Source: Hemileia vastatrix
Lineage: Eukaryota > Basidiomycota > Pucciniomycetes > Pucciniales > Zaghouaniaceae
Assembly (NCBI GenBank): GCA_030280995.1
Contig: JASXTE010000011.1
Coordinates: forward strand, 22,941,817 to 23,005,816
Reading direction: 5' to 3'
Length of the DNA stretch: 64,000 bases
How positions within the stretch are numbered: position 1 is the first letter of the stretch; every line of letters begins with the position of its first letter. Below the pieces are notes generated by a model. That model saw nothing but the letters and a program-made list of their open reading frames with translations, was not told the origin of the DNA and did no database searches. Below, one piece after another: positions 1 through 13,082 of the stretch. The position numbers and the translations under genes are program-made.

Positions 1-98
1 AATAACCATCACAAAATTAAAAGAAAGTGAAAAGAAATATAAAAGAGAAAAAAGAAATAAGAAAGAAAAGAAATAATCCCCCCCCATTCCACTATATT

Positions 99-3000
99 TC
101 ACCATACACAGACATCTTTCCTTTTGTTAAAAGTTAGAGATGGGCCCAGTGCTTTGGTTAGAATATCAGCACGCATTTTTGCAGTTGGAACCCATTCTAG
201 AAAAGCTTTCTTAAGAAAGAGCTGTTCATTTACCAAGTAGTAACATCTGCTAATATGTCTTGTCCTCTTTTCTCCAGGATTATTTTTTGCATTGGAGACA
301 GCCCCTTTATTGTCACAGTGAAGCCTGACAGGTGGAAAATCAGGGTATAGATCTTGAAGAAAGTTTGAGATCCAAATTGCATCCTTCATTCCACTACTAA
401 GAGAAACATATTCAGCTGTCATAGAAGAGCCACTAACAGTTAGTTGCCGTCTTGATGTCCATACAACAGGGCAGCCATTGAGCAGTAAAAGATGACCAGA
501 TTGAGCTCTGGAAAACTCTTTGTTGTTCCATGTGGCATCAGTGTAAGAGAGCAATTCAAGGGGGCTGTCTCTATCAGGATGAAGGTGGAAAGAAAGTTTA
601 GCGGTGTACTGTACATAGCGTAATAGGTGATTGAGTGCCGTCCAATGAGTGGCTGTTGGTTTTGAAGAGAATCTAGCAAGGAAATTTACTGGGAAAGAAA
701 GGTCAGGCCTAGTTGCCACTGCCACATAGCTGAGAGCACCTAGAATAGAAAGATATTTAGTAGTGTCAATAGCGTCCTCATCATCTGTTGCTGTCCTGAT
801 TTTCAGTTGCTGAGGTAGTGGAGATCTGGTGACTAATCCTGAAGGGTTGTGTTCTCTTAAAATCTTGTTAATAAGCTGAAAATTGTTGAGATTAAAGCCT
901 TCAGGGACCTCTTCAATACCTACACCTACAATGCCATTCACCTTTTCATTCCATTTTACCTTCAAAGATCCATCTAACCCATCCTCCAGCTCCTTTAACA
1001 CCTCCTCACTACTACCAGTCACAATTCCATCATCAACATGTATCCAAACTACACCCAAACAACCTTTCTTCCTTAAGATATAGAAACTTTTGTTGTATTG
1101 GCTAGCTTTATATCCTAAAGAGTCAAGTTTGTCAGCAATGTGTAACCACCAACATCTTGTTGCCTGCTTGGTGCCATATAGAGCTTTCTTCAGGCAAAGG
1201 GCACTGTCTTTATCCTTCAGTTGATAACCTTCAGGAGGACGTACCCATATAGCTTCATCGATTGGGCTATGAAGATAGGCTGTTGTGACATCAAAAGACT
1301 TTACCGGCCACTTGTGATATGCTGCAAGAGTCAGGAGAACACGCTGTGATGCAAAATTTGCAGTGGGAGCAAAAGTTTCAGTAAAGTCAATGCCATATTG
1401 TTGAAGGAAACCTTTTGCTACATATCGTGCCTTGTATGTTGGTGAGTCTGAAGAAGGGTTTTTGATGGTGAATACCCATTTTGCGTTGGTGATTTTATTG
1501 CCTGGTGGGACTTTTTCTTCATACCAAACATCCATATTCTTCATATTAGCTAGTTCTCTTCTGCATGCCAGTTCCCATTTTTGACGGTCAGGAGATAGCA
1601 TGGCTTGCAGATGAGTTCTAGGGATAACATCAGAGTGTGACAAACCTTTTTGGACAATTTCTGTGACAGTTTTTTCTTATGACAGGAGTGCTTCTTCATC
1701 TTTGAAATCACCTAATTTCATATTGTTGAGAATGGACTGAAGAGAACCTTTTGATGGTGTTGTCATTGGAGCTTGTAGAGCAGTGTCATGATTGGGAAGA
1801 TGATCGCCAGGGAAAACAGCCATGGCTGATTCAAAAAAGGTGTTTGATTCTTCATGCCAGAAAAGCCAGCCAGCATTGTTTAAGGAATAAACTACACACT
1901 TACAAATCAAAGCACGTTGATCAAGTTTTTGGCGTGTCTCTTTTTGGATATGGACAAATGCTGTTTCACCGAAGATGCAAAAGTTGGAATAGTTTGGGGT
2001 GGCATTGTATAGTAGTTGAAATGGGGTTTTGTCACCTGTTTTAACATTAGGGATCTGATTGTGAATATGAGCCGCCCACTTGTATGCCAAACCCCAGAAT
2101 GATTCAGGTAGTTTGCTGGAAAGGAGTATGGTTCTTGCAATGTCACCAACTGTTCTGTTAAACCTTTCAGCTGTTCCATTCTGTTTGTGGTGATGGGGGC
2201 ATGTAACTTCATGAGTAGCACCAATTTCGGCCAAGATCTGAGCCATTTTATTGCTGTGCATCTCACCTCCATCAGTGCGCAAAACCTGAAGCTTTTTCCC
2301 AGTAACATTTTCTAGTTTTTTATAGAAAGAAACAAAACAAGAAGTTGCCTCAGATTTGGCATTCAGTAAAAACACCTCACCATATGAAGTTGAGCTTTCT
2401 CTGAACATTGCTGCCCATCTAGCACTGTGAATAGTGGGATCCATGGGACCAACAAGATCTCCAACAATTAAACTCTTTAGGGATTCTGGTTTTGATTCAC
2501 GAGTGGCTGATGGTTTCCTAGTGCTCTTCGCAATTAAACAATCTTCACAGTCAATCTTACCTGCAGGCATAGATAATGGTAATCCAGTGCCCATACCAGC
2601 ATTGATGATTTTTCTGATGGTTTCAACGCTGACATGTCCTAGTCTTCTATGCCAATCCATCAGGGAACCTTTGGCAGCAGGTGGACGATTGATATGATTT
2701 ATTTTTACAGTGCGGAGTAATGAAGGGTGTAAGGAATAACAATAAGAAGGAACATTATTTGGATTGCAAGTACTAACACTAATTACATCCAAGACCCATC
2801 ATCTTCTGGTATTCTCTACCCGGCCAGTCATAATCAACTCCTCTTTCATATAAATCCCCAAATTTTTATCTTCAGAACAAAAACCAAAACAGAAACCACA
2901 GTTCACTAAATCAAATAGAGAAATTAGAGTTGTCCTAAAATCTGGACAATAGAAGACATTGTTAATAGTGACTATTTTACCATCCCCTTTAATTTTTAAA

Positions 3001-4867
3001 TCTCCTATGCCAGTGATGAATGAAGAAGGACTGTTAGTGGCCACTTTGACTGGAATCTGTTTTTTAAGAAGTTTGAAATTGCTGAGAAGGCTCACATTGC
3101 CGGTGACATGATGAGTTGCTCCACCGTCCAAGATAGCATAGCTGTCAGTGATCGCATCAGGAGACCATTCAGCACTATTCAGATCAATGTGATCAACCAT
3201 TTCATATAATGCCTCAATGTTTTGTTCAAAGATAGTGAGTTCATTAGCTTCAATTTGAACATCTCTGGCACAAATTGGACCATGTTGAGGGCGTTTGTAT
3301 GGAATGTATACTTTCTTGTTTCTTGCGTGAGGGTCAGAAGCATATGCTGTCGCACGTTCCCGCATAATGTAAAGTTTAGCTGAGAAGTTGGAAGAAAGTG
3401 GATTATATGGACAGTGTGCCACAATATGAGAAGTGGAGTGGCATTCATGGCAATTAGGACGTGCACCAGGAGGCCTGTAAGATTCAGTCTTCCTTTGAAG
3501 TTGAGCGGCGGCATTAAGGGATGGTTCAACAGTAAGGGTCGCAGCAGGTGATGACATTCCTTCTCTATCAGTTCTGTTTTGGACTAAAATTGGCATAAGT
3601 TGGCAGAAATCCTCATACGTGACCGTCTTTGAGTCAGGGCGGTTGTCCAGAGCAACACATAAATCAACATAAAGGTCTTTCAGGGTTGATGGTAGTAATG
3701 CATGTGACATGAGAGCTTTAAAGACTTTCTGATCAAAAACAATTCCTTGCCATTCAATTGCTTCAAAATATTTGTTGAATGCAGTCAAATACTCATTTTG
3801 CGATGCGAATGGAGTTTGTTTTAGATTGAGGAAGCTGCAAATTGAAGTCATTGCGGAGGTGTGATTGGATCTGGTAATTTTTTTTGCTGATATGGAGGTA
3901 AGTTTGGCGTGCATTCCAATCAGTTGATATTTCATGTCGTAAACTTGGGGAGATGGAGTGCAGAAGAATCAAGTGGGTGACTCTATCCTCTAATTGATCA
4001 GGACCATTACTATCATTTAAAGCGTATGCTTGTGTGCCAACAAAATCTTTAATGAGTGCTAGGACATTACTGTGCCAATCAGAGTAGTTACATCCACTTG
4101 CATCAAGATTGGGAATGGATTTAGTGAATTCAATGACGTTACATAAGGTGCGTTGTCGCTCAATCATGCTTATAGGGGGCTGTTGTAAAGGCGGCAACAT
4201 GTGTGGTGGTAATGGGCAAGAATTACTGGGGGGATCAGTCTGTCTAAAGGGGGAGACTGATCTCCCAGCCAGTGTTGTGCTATTGGTGTCGCTCATAGTA
4301 GTGGTTTGTGTTGTGGGATGTGGAGCAGGATGAGGGGAAGGAGTGGGGCAATGAGGAGGAGGGGTGGGATTAATAGATAGACCCTCAATGGCTTGAGTGA
4401 GGCCTTCTATTGGAGATGGGGAGTGGTGTGTGGGTTGTGGAGCAAGTCGTGCAACTTTGTCACTAAGTTGCGTGCAAACAAGGAAGTGCTAGTTTATATT
4501 CTGGACTTGCGAGTGCAGAATCTGAGCTCGCGACTTGGCCCAAGCTTGCAAGTGATAGGGGAGGTGGGTAGGGTTTATTTGCAGGTAATAGGGGAGGGGT
4601 ATATTGTCTAGCAGATGGTAATGGAGGGAGAAAGGGGCTAGTGGGGGAGTTGTGTTTAACAGGGAAGGATGGGGATCCCGGAATGGGAGTTATTGTGGGA
4701 GCAGGGTTTGTGGAGATTTCTCGCAAGGTGGAAGAGCAAGTTGTACCTTTTTTAGTAGATGTATCAATGTGAGGGTTTATTTCAAGGTTTTTTAATTCAC
4801 GGTCAGAGATTGAGTGGCTAAGTTTTTTACCAGCGTGAGATGAATTTGGTAAGTCTTTATCAGACAT
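99..4867 (-). pseudogene. Copia gag-pol polyprotein, broken
   Basis: Reading starts at an ATG at 4867 with a proline- and serine-rich N-terminus. Gag follows, with a CCHC knuckle (C-x2-C-x4-H-x4-C, about 3410-3455). Then come a protease motif LDGGATHHVTG (Gly where DSG is usual), a GAG-pre-integrase HRRLGH motif, and an integrase with GDLVGP, RTDGGE and AERFNRT. Reverse transcriptase has VHVDDG, and RNase H is near the end. In-frame stops at about 1677 and 2796 and a frameshift near 3900 interrupt it; the pol segments otherwise share one frame. The order PR-IN-RT-RH is diagnostic of Ty1/copia. It is homologous throughout to the copia element at 39311-44353. Confidence 0.88.
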
Positions 4868-4958
4868 TCGCTGGGGGTTTTTCGGCTACAAGCGTTCCTA
4901 GTGTCGCTAACACTAGTGGAGTTATCTATTGGCTAACCTTTCAGTGCCTGCAAATACA

Positions 4959-4968
4959 GCCAATAACC
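4959..4968 (-). other. Primer binding site of copia 1, half-tRNA type
   Basis: Directly after the LTR the minus strand reads GGTTATTGGC. It differs at one base from GGTTATGGGC, the complement of the anticodon-loop region of initiator tRNA-Met, which Drosophila copia uses as a half-tRNA primer. The second copia element has the exact GGTTATGGGC at the same place. Confidence 0.6.
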
Positions 4969-5081
4969 TGTAGCACGGTGTCAGCCTGTAGAACTCTGGA
5001 AAGAACCAGAGAACAGGGGACGCCGCAACTACAGTCTATATCTCAAATGACTATGTACATAAGGTGCCTAGGCACATAACA
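4969..5081 (-). repeat. 5' LTR of copia 1 (113 bp)
   Basis: On the minus strand it begins TGTTATG and ends CTACA, giving TG...CA ends. The start matches the LTR of the second copia element (TGTTATGTACAT), which is how I placed the boundary. It contains a perfect 12-bp palindrome, GTGCCTAGGCAC, and a hairpin CTCTGG/CCAGAG. At 113 bp it is far shorter than typical copia LTRs. Confidence 0.75.
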
Positions 5082-5425
5082 GATGACACAAAATCAAGAA
5101 GAAAAAAAATTTACAGGACCAAAAGCTGGGCTGTCAATTTTGTTGACAGGCTGTCTGCCCGGTTTGTGGCACTGGGTCCCTTTCTCTACCTCATCCACAT
5201 CCTGGATCCTAGAATTTGGTCTGCCACTGGTGAGTTTCTTTCTTCTTCTTTCTCCTTTTATTCAAGTTTTTTTTTCTCTCATATAGGTCATCTCACAGCT
5301 TTTGTTCCCCCCTTTTCTCCCATCTACCCTCCTCATCCTCATCTTTGGTATGTTTTTTTTTCTTCTTTTTTTTCTCTTATTCTGACAACTTTTTTTACCT
5401 AACCTAGGCCTTCCCTTTTGCATTT
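5082..5425 (+). repeat. Left long terminal inverted repeat of M1
   Basis: This stretch is inverted relative to about 19283-19665. Shared landmarks are GATGACACAAAATC, TTGTGGCACTGGG, the pyrimidine-rich block ending CATATAG/GTCATC, the GTATGTTTTTT stretch, and CCTAGGCCTTCCC. GT-AG pairs at about 5230-5286 and 5347-5408 look like two introns in a transcribed leader. The duplicated end probably supplies a promoter and leader for the gene that follows. Confidence 0.7.
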
Positions 5426-5431
5426 GTTTTC

Positions 5432-7195
5432 ATGTTTAATCCAAGTAACATATTAAATTTTCCGGAGTTTCCTCATAATGATTTTGATAATATTTTTGAA
5501 GATGATTCATTTATATCCCCTCAACACAATCAAGCTCAAGACTTCCATTCATTATCAGAAGAATCCTTCATATCCCCTCTTACCATCTGCTCTCAAAATA
5601 TTTCTTCTCATTCTCTCTCTCCTCTAATGTACCATAACCAAAATTCAACTCAATCTCCCCACTTTTTCCATGAATCCCATTTGAATTCACGCATTCAACA
5701 ACCTAGAAAACAGCCTTTTGCACAAGATAATCAGCATTCTGACCCTTTACTTATTCCAAAAGATCAACAGCCTAGAGAGATGTCAGTGCTGACAACAGCT
5801 TCAGATTACACAAGACCCTGTTCTTCAGTCAAAATATACCTGCAGTATATATTATGGATTCCTGTTAAACTCAGCAAAGCAAACCCAGTAAACAGTCAGA
5901 ACAAAGCAAAATGAAATCATGCAGACCAAACACATTGCTTCTCCACCAATGAATTTAATTTCAATTGGGGAATTTCAAATCAGAATCTCAGTGACTTCAA
6001 GGAGAAAGAATTAATTGCAACAATATTTTTAACTGAGAAAGAAAGGATCTCCAACTTAGTCCAAAAGGCTTGTAATGAATCTCAAGTTGTTTGGAGGGTC
6101 ACTATACCTCATAGTGGTGAATTTTCTGGTAGCCAAAAAGCTGATTTGGACTGTCAAGATACTTTTGAATGGTTTCTTGCAGTTGCTGAAGTTACCCAAA
6201 AGTCAAAAAAAAAATTGTGTTGTATTTCTGGGGTTGATCCAAAGGTGGATGCAAATGAGAGCTTAACTTTTACTTATTTTTTCAACTTAAGCTGATATAC
6301 CTTTTTTTGCTATTGATATGAGACAGAAACTTATCTTGATCAAATTGATAATTCAGCAAGTAAATCAATTTGAAGAAGAGCCCTCTGCAGGTGCTACTTC
6401 AGTTGTGAAACACATTCAACTAGTTAGCACAATTTTTTCTTCAAACAAACCATGACCATATCTCTGCAGTTCAAAAGAAGCTATTGTTTTTTTCAATCCA
6501 TTGAAACCAACTCAATACATTAAGTTAGATTATGATTTGGGAGACAAGTGGGCTCACACTATAGTATGATATTTCCTTTTAGTTTTTGTTAAAAATAAGT
6601 TAATAATATTCTTACAGGAATCATATCCTGACAAGGTGATGTTTACCTGCCCACCAAAAACACCAAATTTGCCTATGTTAGAGAACGTACTCTACAAAAA
6701 ATCACATCACTATCTTACCATTTCTATAACTCAAGGCCCAGATACAAAAATCACAGGGAGTTGATTCATGAAGGTTGTTCTTACTCACATCAATCTTCTA
6801 GGCAAGGAAGCTCACCTTTAAACAACTCATCAAATTATTCCTACTATAATAGTAGGCATTGCCATAGTCAAAAGAGACAAAGAATTGCTAGATCTCCATC
6901 TGAAAGAAATAAATCTCCTGCTTGCAATCATCACTTGGATATTTCCAGCTCCTCCATTCTAGGTTCAGATGATAAAATTTCATTAGAAGATTATTTAAAA
7001 TTCACCAAAGTGAACCAAAAGTGTAGGGCACTCAGAGATGGTTTAGAAAAGTTGGGAATGGTGCACTGGACCTTTTTTAAGAACTTCCCTATTGAGGACT
7101 TGTTTGATGCTAGTGTCCTCAGAGGTGCTGCGCAAATGTTAGTTTCATCTACCAAGAAGTACAAAGCCTACTTGAAGAAGAGGTCTAAGATTTGA
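5432..7195 (+). pseudogene. M1 left-end gene: Ser/Gln-rich protein with C-terminal SAM-like segment
   Basis: The gene has at least three coding stretches in different frames. 5432-5914 encodes a 160-residue Ser/Asn/Gln-rich N-terminus. About 5960-6296 encodes a segment including QVVWRVTIPHSGEF and FEWFLAVAEV. 6761-7195 encodes a basic Ser-rich region ending in a compact helical segment (residues about 75-140 of that frame: ISLEDYLKF...MVHWTFFKNFPIEDL). The last part resembles SAM-like modules, but I cannot name the family. Introns or decay separate the pieces; a GTTAAAAATAAG...TTACAG pair near 6588-6618 could be one intron. The product may help the transposase encoded at the other end. Whether it is still functional is unclear. 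Confidence 0.5.
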
Positions 7196-8096
7196 TTAAG
7201 TGTGTATTATCAACTTTATCATATTTCTGTTTCAGTAAGAATATATTTACTTCATAAAAATAATTAAATAATTTACTTAAATAATTTAATTTCTAGCTTT
7301 GAGAAAATATCTTAGATATATGAAATACATGAGGAATAAATCATAGTTAATAACTTAATAGAAAAATTGGTATATAAATTAATGCCATTTTCCAACTTTA
7401 TGTGAGCACTGAATTTTATTGCACACATCTCACTTATGTGAACTGAAGAGAATATATAGAATTTAAATTGTATCATCATAAATTTCATATTATTAAACAG
7501 TCAAGTATTTAAGAGCAACAATACATTTTAAATAATATCATTTGGTGTGTAAATTCTTAAACAATATATATTCTTTACCACATTTAATCTCAAGTAACTT
7601 GTCAGTGTGTGCTAGTATCTAAGTATGATTTAATAGTAAATATTAATGGTCCAAATACTTATTGATAAATGATTTAGTGATTAAACCTCAGGGTAAGACT
7701 AAAAAAATAATTATTCTCAGTATAAACTCACAATACTTGGATTTTTATGTGTGCTAGTGGTGGAAAATAGATCAATAAAATATAATTATAGCTTATATAA
7801 AGATAATATCAATTTATAAATTCTTTATAATATATTTATATATGATAATAATTGTTTTATAATGTTTGTTTAAAGTTTAGTAAGTAAGTGATGTCTAATA
7901 ACCTGTCAAATCCTCCCTTACCTATTCCAAAATTCACTGGAGTGCACAGACCTTCAATCCAGATGATGTCACTGCTATCCCCGGTAATTACAGAACTGTG
8001 AGGGCCCATCACCTCCTCATGGCGTCCACTTCAAGCAGTTTCAACACCCAGACCTCAAGTAAGGACCCTCCATCACAATTAATGATACCACAGACC
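7196..8096. other. AT-rich M1 interior, no gene seen
   Basis: This is very AT-rich sequence with no open frame of note. The last 200 bases (about 7900-8096) are less AT-rich and contain short uninterpretable open stretches. The target duplication of G1 follows directly. Confidence 0.6.
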
Positions 8097-8101
8097 CATA
8101 C

Positions 8102-9369
8102 TATTGGCTGGTCCTCTAGAAGGAGGAGGAAAAAGGAGGAAAGGAATAGAGAAATAATAAAATAGATTTTTATAATAATTGGTAGCTTAAGAAAATAAGA
8201 GAGAAAAACAAAGAAATGCTACGACAATATTTGAGAAGTGAAAAAACAGTGAGGTTCAATTTATAATATTAAACTCTTGTAAGTTATATAGCAGTGCACG
8301 GTTCTCAATTATAATTATTAATATACTTATAATAACCTTAGATAATTTATTTACTTTTAAATTTAGACTTATAATGCTAATAAAAAATAAAATAAACATA
8401 ATGTATTTAAAATTGTATTTGAATTGAATGTATGATACGTGATGCAGCTACAGGGGATAATCCAAAGCCTTTTATAGGCAAAGAACCCTCTGAAGCGTCA
8501 CCATATAGTAATTACAAAAATGAATAACATGAAACTAGACATTTTAAAAGAATAGAACTAACACATAGAGACTGAGAGAAAAACATGAGACATTCAACTA
8601 AACCCGTGAGTAAGTAGCTAATTTTTCCACCATAATTTCCCAAAAACACTTAATTAAAATAATTAGTAACCAAGTAAGCTTGAAACATGAGAACAGTGAG
8701 TAAAATAATCCAAAACAGACATTATAGTGACATGTAAAGGGTTTAAGTAAAACAAATAGAATTATTTTCACACCAAAAATTCATGTAATCAATTCAATCC
8801 AGTTTAAAGCAATTTTAATTAATTTTTTTAACTAATTAAGTAATTCAATAATTAGTTTAAATGAAACATATAATTAATTTAATAATATTTGTAATTTAAA
8901 GTAGGGATTTTAATAATATGTTATTAAATAAGTGTTATAATTTATTTAATAATTTTTCTGACACATTTAAGGGTCAAAAAAGCGCCCAATATTATTGTTT
9001 AATAATATATGAAAAGTTTAATTTAATATACAAATTTAATTAATTAATTTAATTACATTAAAAGTCAATTTTATACATATAATTATAATATATGTTTGTA
9101 ATTAATTAATTATTAATTTATAATTATTAAATACATAAAAATGCGCCATTATTTGTAGAATATAAAATATATTATGCTTAATTTAAATGTATAAATAATT
9201 TATATAACAATAAAATTAATATAACACTAATATTTAATAAGATACTTATATAATTTTATTATGCAATAAAATATTAATTTATATACATCAAATGCAATTC
9301 TTACGCCCTCTTTCAGGTCCAATAAATCAACATATCATTTACTGGGCTCCTGGTATAGCCTGGCTGACA
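8102..9369 (-). repeat. 3' LTR of G1
   Basis: On minus it starts TGTCAGCC and ends CCAATA. It matches 16241-17508 along its full length with few differences. The same CAGCTACAGGGGATAATCC block and the AT-rich core recur in both copies. Confidence 0.9.
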
Positions 9370-12300
9370 CTCCCTCACTCTAAAAAAAACTATAAAAAAA
9401 TACCAAGATTTTTTCTTTTTGTACTTTTTTAACGGAGTAGGAAGATTTGAAATCTCCTTGCCAGGTATCCATGCATCATGTTCAGATGATTTGTTCTTAT
9501 ATCTCAATAAATATTCAGTACCTCTTTCAGAAGTGATAATTCTATCATTGAGAATTTTATCAATTTCTGCTGTTTCTGTGACTTCCTGAGGGTTTTTCTT
9601 AGGTCTTTTCCTTCTTTTGGGAAATAAGTCACTGTTGGAAGTATAAGGCTTAAGCAAAGAAATGGGAAAAATAGGATGTTTCCTATCATATGAAGAATAC
9701 AATACAACTTCTACTGCATTATCTCCAACCATTTTTTTTACAACAAATGGTCCTACAAAAGGATCTTTTAATTTGTTGTTACCCTGTAGATGAAATGGAC
9801 AGTAGATATCAGCACTTCATCATCCTTGCTAAATGTGTATTCTTTATGGGATTTATCCCATCTCTTCTTTTCATATTCAAATGCTTTATCAATACAGCTT
9901 TGAGCATGTTTTCTGCATAGCTGTTGCATTTGCACAAAAGATTTTACACCAGGGTGTAGTTCCAACTTAGGTAATTTATTATTGAGAATTCGAGCAGGAG
10001 TATTTGGGACATAACCTAACCAAAGCTCAAAAGGCTTTTTCTCAGTGACAGAATGAACAGTGCTATTATATTCAAATTCAAGACCAGGCAATAGAGTGAC
10101 CCAGTCATGAGTAAATATGTCATTGTCTTTATATTCTAATCCAAAGGCACAATACCTTATAATCATATCTTCCAGAGTTTGAATCATTCTTTCAGCTAGA
10201 CCATCAGTCTGAGGGTGGTGAGCTGTAGACAACTTTAACTCACAGCCACAAATATCCATCAAAGAGGTCCAAAACTCAGGAGTAAATTTTGGATCTCTAT
10301 CAGAGATAATGGCTTTTGGAAATCCAATAATATTGAACATGGAAGTCCACCATAAGAAAGCCAATTCCTTTGTGGATACATCTTTGTGGGTGGGAATAAA
10401 CTTGCACATTTTTGTGAATCTATCCACTATTACCCAACAAGAGTTATAACTGTCTTTACCTGCTACAGGAAGACCAGTGACAAAATCCATGTTAATGATT
10501 TTCCAAGGAGCATCAGGTGCTTCAATATGTTGTAATAACCCTGCTCTTTTACCTGTCAACCTTTTAGATTTCTGGCAGGAATTACAAGATTCAACATATA
10601 ATTTTGTATCTTCAGACATATTAGCCCACCAAGCAGTGTTTTTGATCCTAATTAATGTCTTTTAAAGATCAAAATAACCAGCTAATATGTCATCATGACA
10701 AAGCTTTAGGATATTTTCTTTCATAGAAGGAGGAATTACAATTACATTAGTAAGCTTTCTTCTATAATATATATAACCATCTTCAATAGAAAACTTTCCT
10801 TTAATCAAAGCATTTTGATACTTTTCAGGAAGAGTTTTAATAAATGCCTGAATTGAAGCATTCTTAGGATCATTTAAGATAGTAAATAATTTATTTAAAT
10901 CAGAATCCTTATCATATGAATCCAGTATTAATTGTAATAACTCTTCTTCCATATCAACTATAAATATACCATGGATATGAACAGTATCATCTTCAGGTAC
11001 ATAAGCAGGATTGGAGTCATTATTTGGCAGAGGCAATCTGGACAGCATATCAACATTGGAGTGAGCATTTCCAGCCCTATGGATAATTTTCATCCATCCT
11101 CTGTATTCTTGAACAGTGATTTGCCACCTGAACATATGTCTATTAGGTGTTTTCAGGTTTAAGAGGGACTTCACAGCACTACAGTCAGGTACCAATTCAA
11201 ACTTTTAGTCATCTAGATAGTAATGAAGCTTCTCAAGAGCCCAAACAACTTCTAAGCACTCTAATTGAGTGGCACCATATTTCAATTCACTATTTCTCAA
11301 GGTTCTTGAAATATAACAAATTAAAACCTCTGAGGATTTATCATTAATAATTTGTTTCTGGTGGAGGGCAGCACCCAGACCAACAAAGCTAGCATCTGTG
11401 TACAGGACAAATGTTTTGTTAAAATCTGGAAGAGCTAAAATAGGGGCTTTCATTAAGCAACATTTTAACATATCAAAAGATTTTTGACAGTCAATATTCC
11501 AGATGAATGCAATTTCTTTCCTGGTTAGTTTGGTAAGAGGCAAGGCTATGACTTGATAATTTTTAATATATTGTCTATAATAGCCACACATACCCAAAAA
11601 ACTTTTGATTTCTCTTACAGAAGTTGGTGCTTTCACATTTTGAATTGCAGCAACTTTGTTGTGGTCTACACAAATTTGTAGGCCTGACACAACATGGCCA
11701 AGGACTTTCAAAGATTTAAAACCAAATTTACATTTTTTCAAGGACAAGGTCATATTGATTTCATTGATTTTTTGGAAAACCCTATTTAAATGAACCATAT
11801 GTTCATCAAAAGTTTTAGAAAAAACTATGATATCATCAATATACACCATGAGCCATCCCTCAATTATTTCCTGATGGAAAGTGTTATCCATGACTTTTTG
11901 AAAAACTGAAGGGGAATTTTTAGGGCCAAAAGGCATTCTAACATACTTATATATTCCCATATGAGTAGCAATAAGCAAAAAAATTTGAGAATTTTTCTCA
12001 ACTGGAACTTGATGATACCCTTTATTACCATCCAGACAACTAATAAATTTTGCACCTTTCAAGGCAGCATGTATTGAATTAATTCTGGGTAAAGGATAAA
12101 TATCATCAACAGTATAAGTGTTTAATGCTCTGTAATCTCCACATAATCTAGCCTTATCTTTTTCATAAGAAATTAAGACTGGGGAGATGACACAATATTT
12201 GGGGGTGACATCCACTTTCTCAATGATATTCATTTTTAATAATGTGGCAATATTATCTTCAATGTCCTTTCTTTTTGTTGGAGAAGTAGGATATGGTTTT

Positions 12301-13082
12301 TTCTTAAGACTAGGAGGAATATCACTCAAGTTACAGGATAAGGTAATTTTCATTTCCTCCTGAACACTTCCTGAGACATGAGAACCATGAGCAAAAGCCA
12401 TAGGGAAAGAGGTAATTGAGGCAATAATAGAATCCTTTTTTTCACTTGTTAACTGATCACCAAAAGAAGCAGTATTTATTTCATTTAATAAAGTATCCAT
12501 TTCAATTGTTGTTCTGCCTTTACACTGGATCAGTGAGTTACAAGATTTTAACAGATGCCCAGAAGGTTTTATAGGGGAGGAAATTTTGAATTTTTATTTG
12601 TCATTCAATCCCAAGGTGAAGCAATTATTTGCTGGGTCCAATTTCACACCAAACATGGTCAAAATATATTTACCCATAATAAACCAATTGCTTAAATTAT
12701 CATTTTTCATGACAAAAAATTCACAAATAGCTCTGAAAAAACCACCATTATATTTGAAGAATACAGAGGTTTTGTATTTGCCAATATGAATTAAGGTAGA
12801 ACCATACCCTCTCCATTTTTCAGAAGCTATAGGTAATAATTTACTCAAATAATCCTTATCTACTGAAGCTAAAGATTTTTCAGACACTACACTTCCTCCA
12901 GCACCAGAGTCAAGAACTACATCAACATTTTTACCATTAATGATAACAGGTGCTTTCAAAGGGGACATGGCTATAGAATTGTTAGTAATATCTTTAATTA
13001 TTTCAGAATTTTCCACTGAAGATAGATCCAATACACATTCTTCAGATATATTATCTAAATAATGGACATCCTGTTCCAACAT
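9313..13082 (-). pseudogene. G1 pol: protease, RT, RNase H, integrase, chromodomain
   Basis: Protease carries VVLDSGAGGSVV (about 12890-12930). RT (12500-11205) carries VYIDDIIVFS with intact Asp-Asp. RNase H follows with LYTDASFVGLG. The zinc-binding part of integrase is at 10662-11195, and its core (9768-10619) has MDFVTGLP, ISDRDPKF and LAERMIQTLED, the D-D-E set. A C-terminal chromodomain (EIDKILNDRI...EYLLRYKN, about 9440-9580) could read methylated histone H3 and steer integration to heterochromatin, as in other chromoviruses. Stops near 11202, 10660 and 9766 and a frameshift before the chromodomain break it. The last frame runs into the LTR. Confidence 0.88.
9370..9381 (-). other. Polypurine tract of G1
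   Basis: AGAGTGAGGGAG on the minus strand ends directly at the first base of the 3' LTR, the standard plus-strand primer position. Confidence 0.75.

Larger units (their letters stand above)
1..5081 (-). mobile_element. Ty1/copia retrotransposon 1, cut by window edge
   Basis: The minus strand carries, in order, a 5' LTR (4969-5081), a primer site, and gag, protease, integrase, reverse transcriptase and RNase H coding in Pseudoviridae order. The coding ends at 99, and the 3' LTR lies beyond base 1. Stops and at least one frameshift break the polyprotein, so this copy is probably non-autonomous. The 5' LTR abuts GATGACACAAAATC, which is the inner part of the M1 transposon terminus. The element therefore inserted into M1, with GATGA (5082-5086) as the likely target duplication. 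The matching copy would lie outside the window. Confidence 0.9.

Noticed and set aside
77..84. Run of C as polypurine tract of copia 1
   Set aside because: It is not followed by the LTR start TGTTATG. The true tract and 3' LTR must lie beyond base 1.
5064..5402. 112-codon frame across the M1 left end
   Set aside because: It starts inside the copia LTR and reads through two likely leader introns. Its similarity to 19288-19599 reflects the inverted repeat, not a protein.
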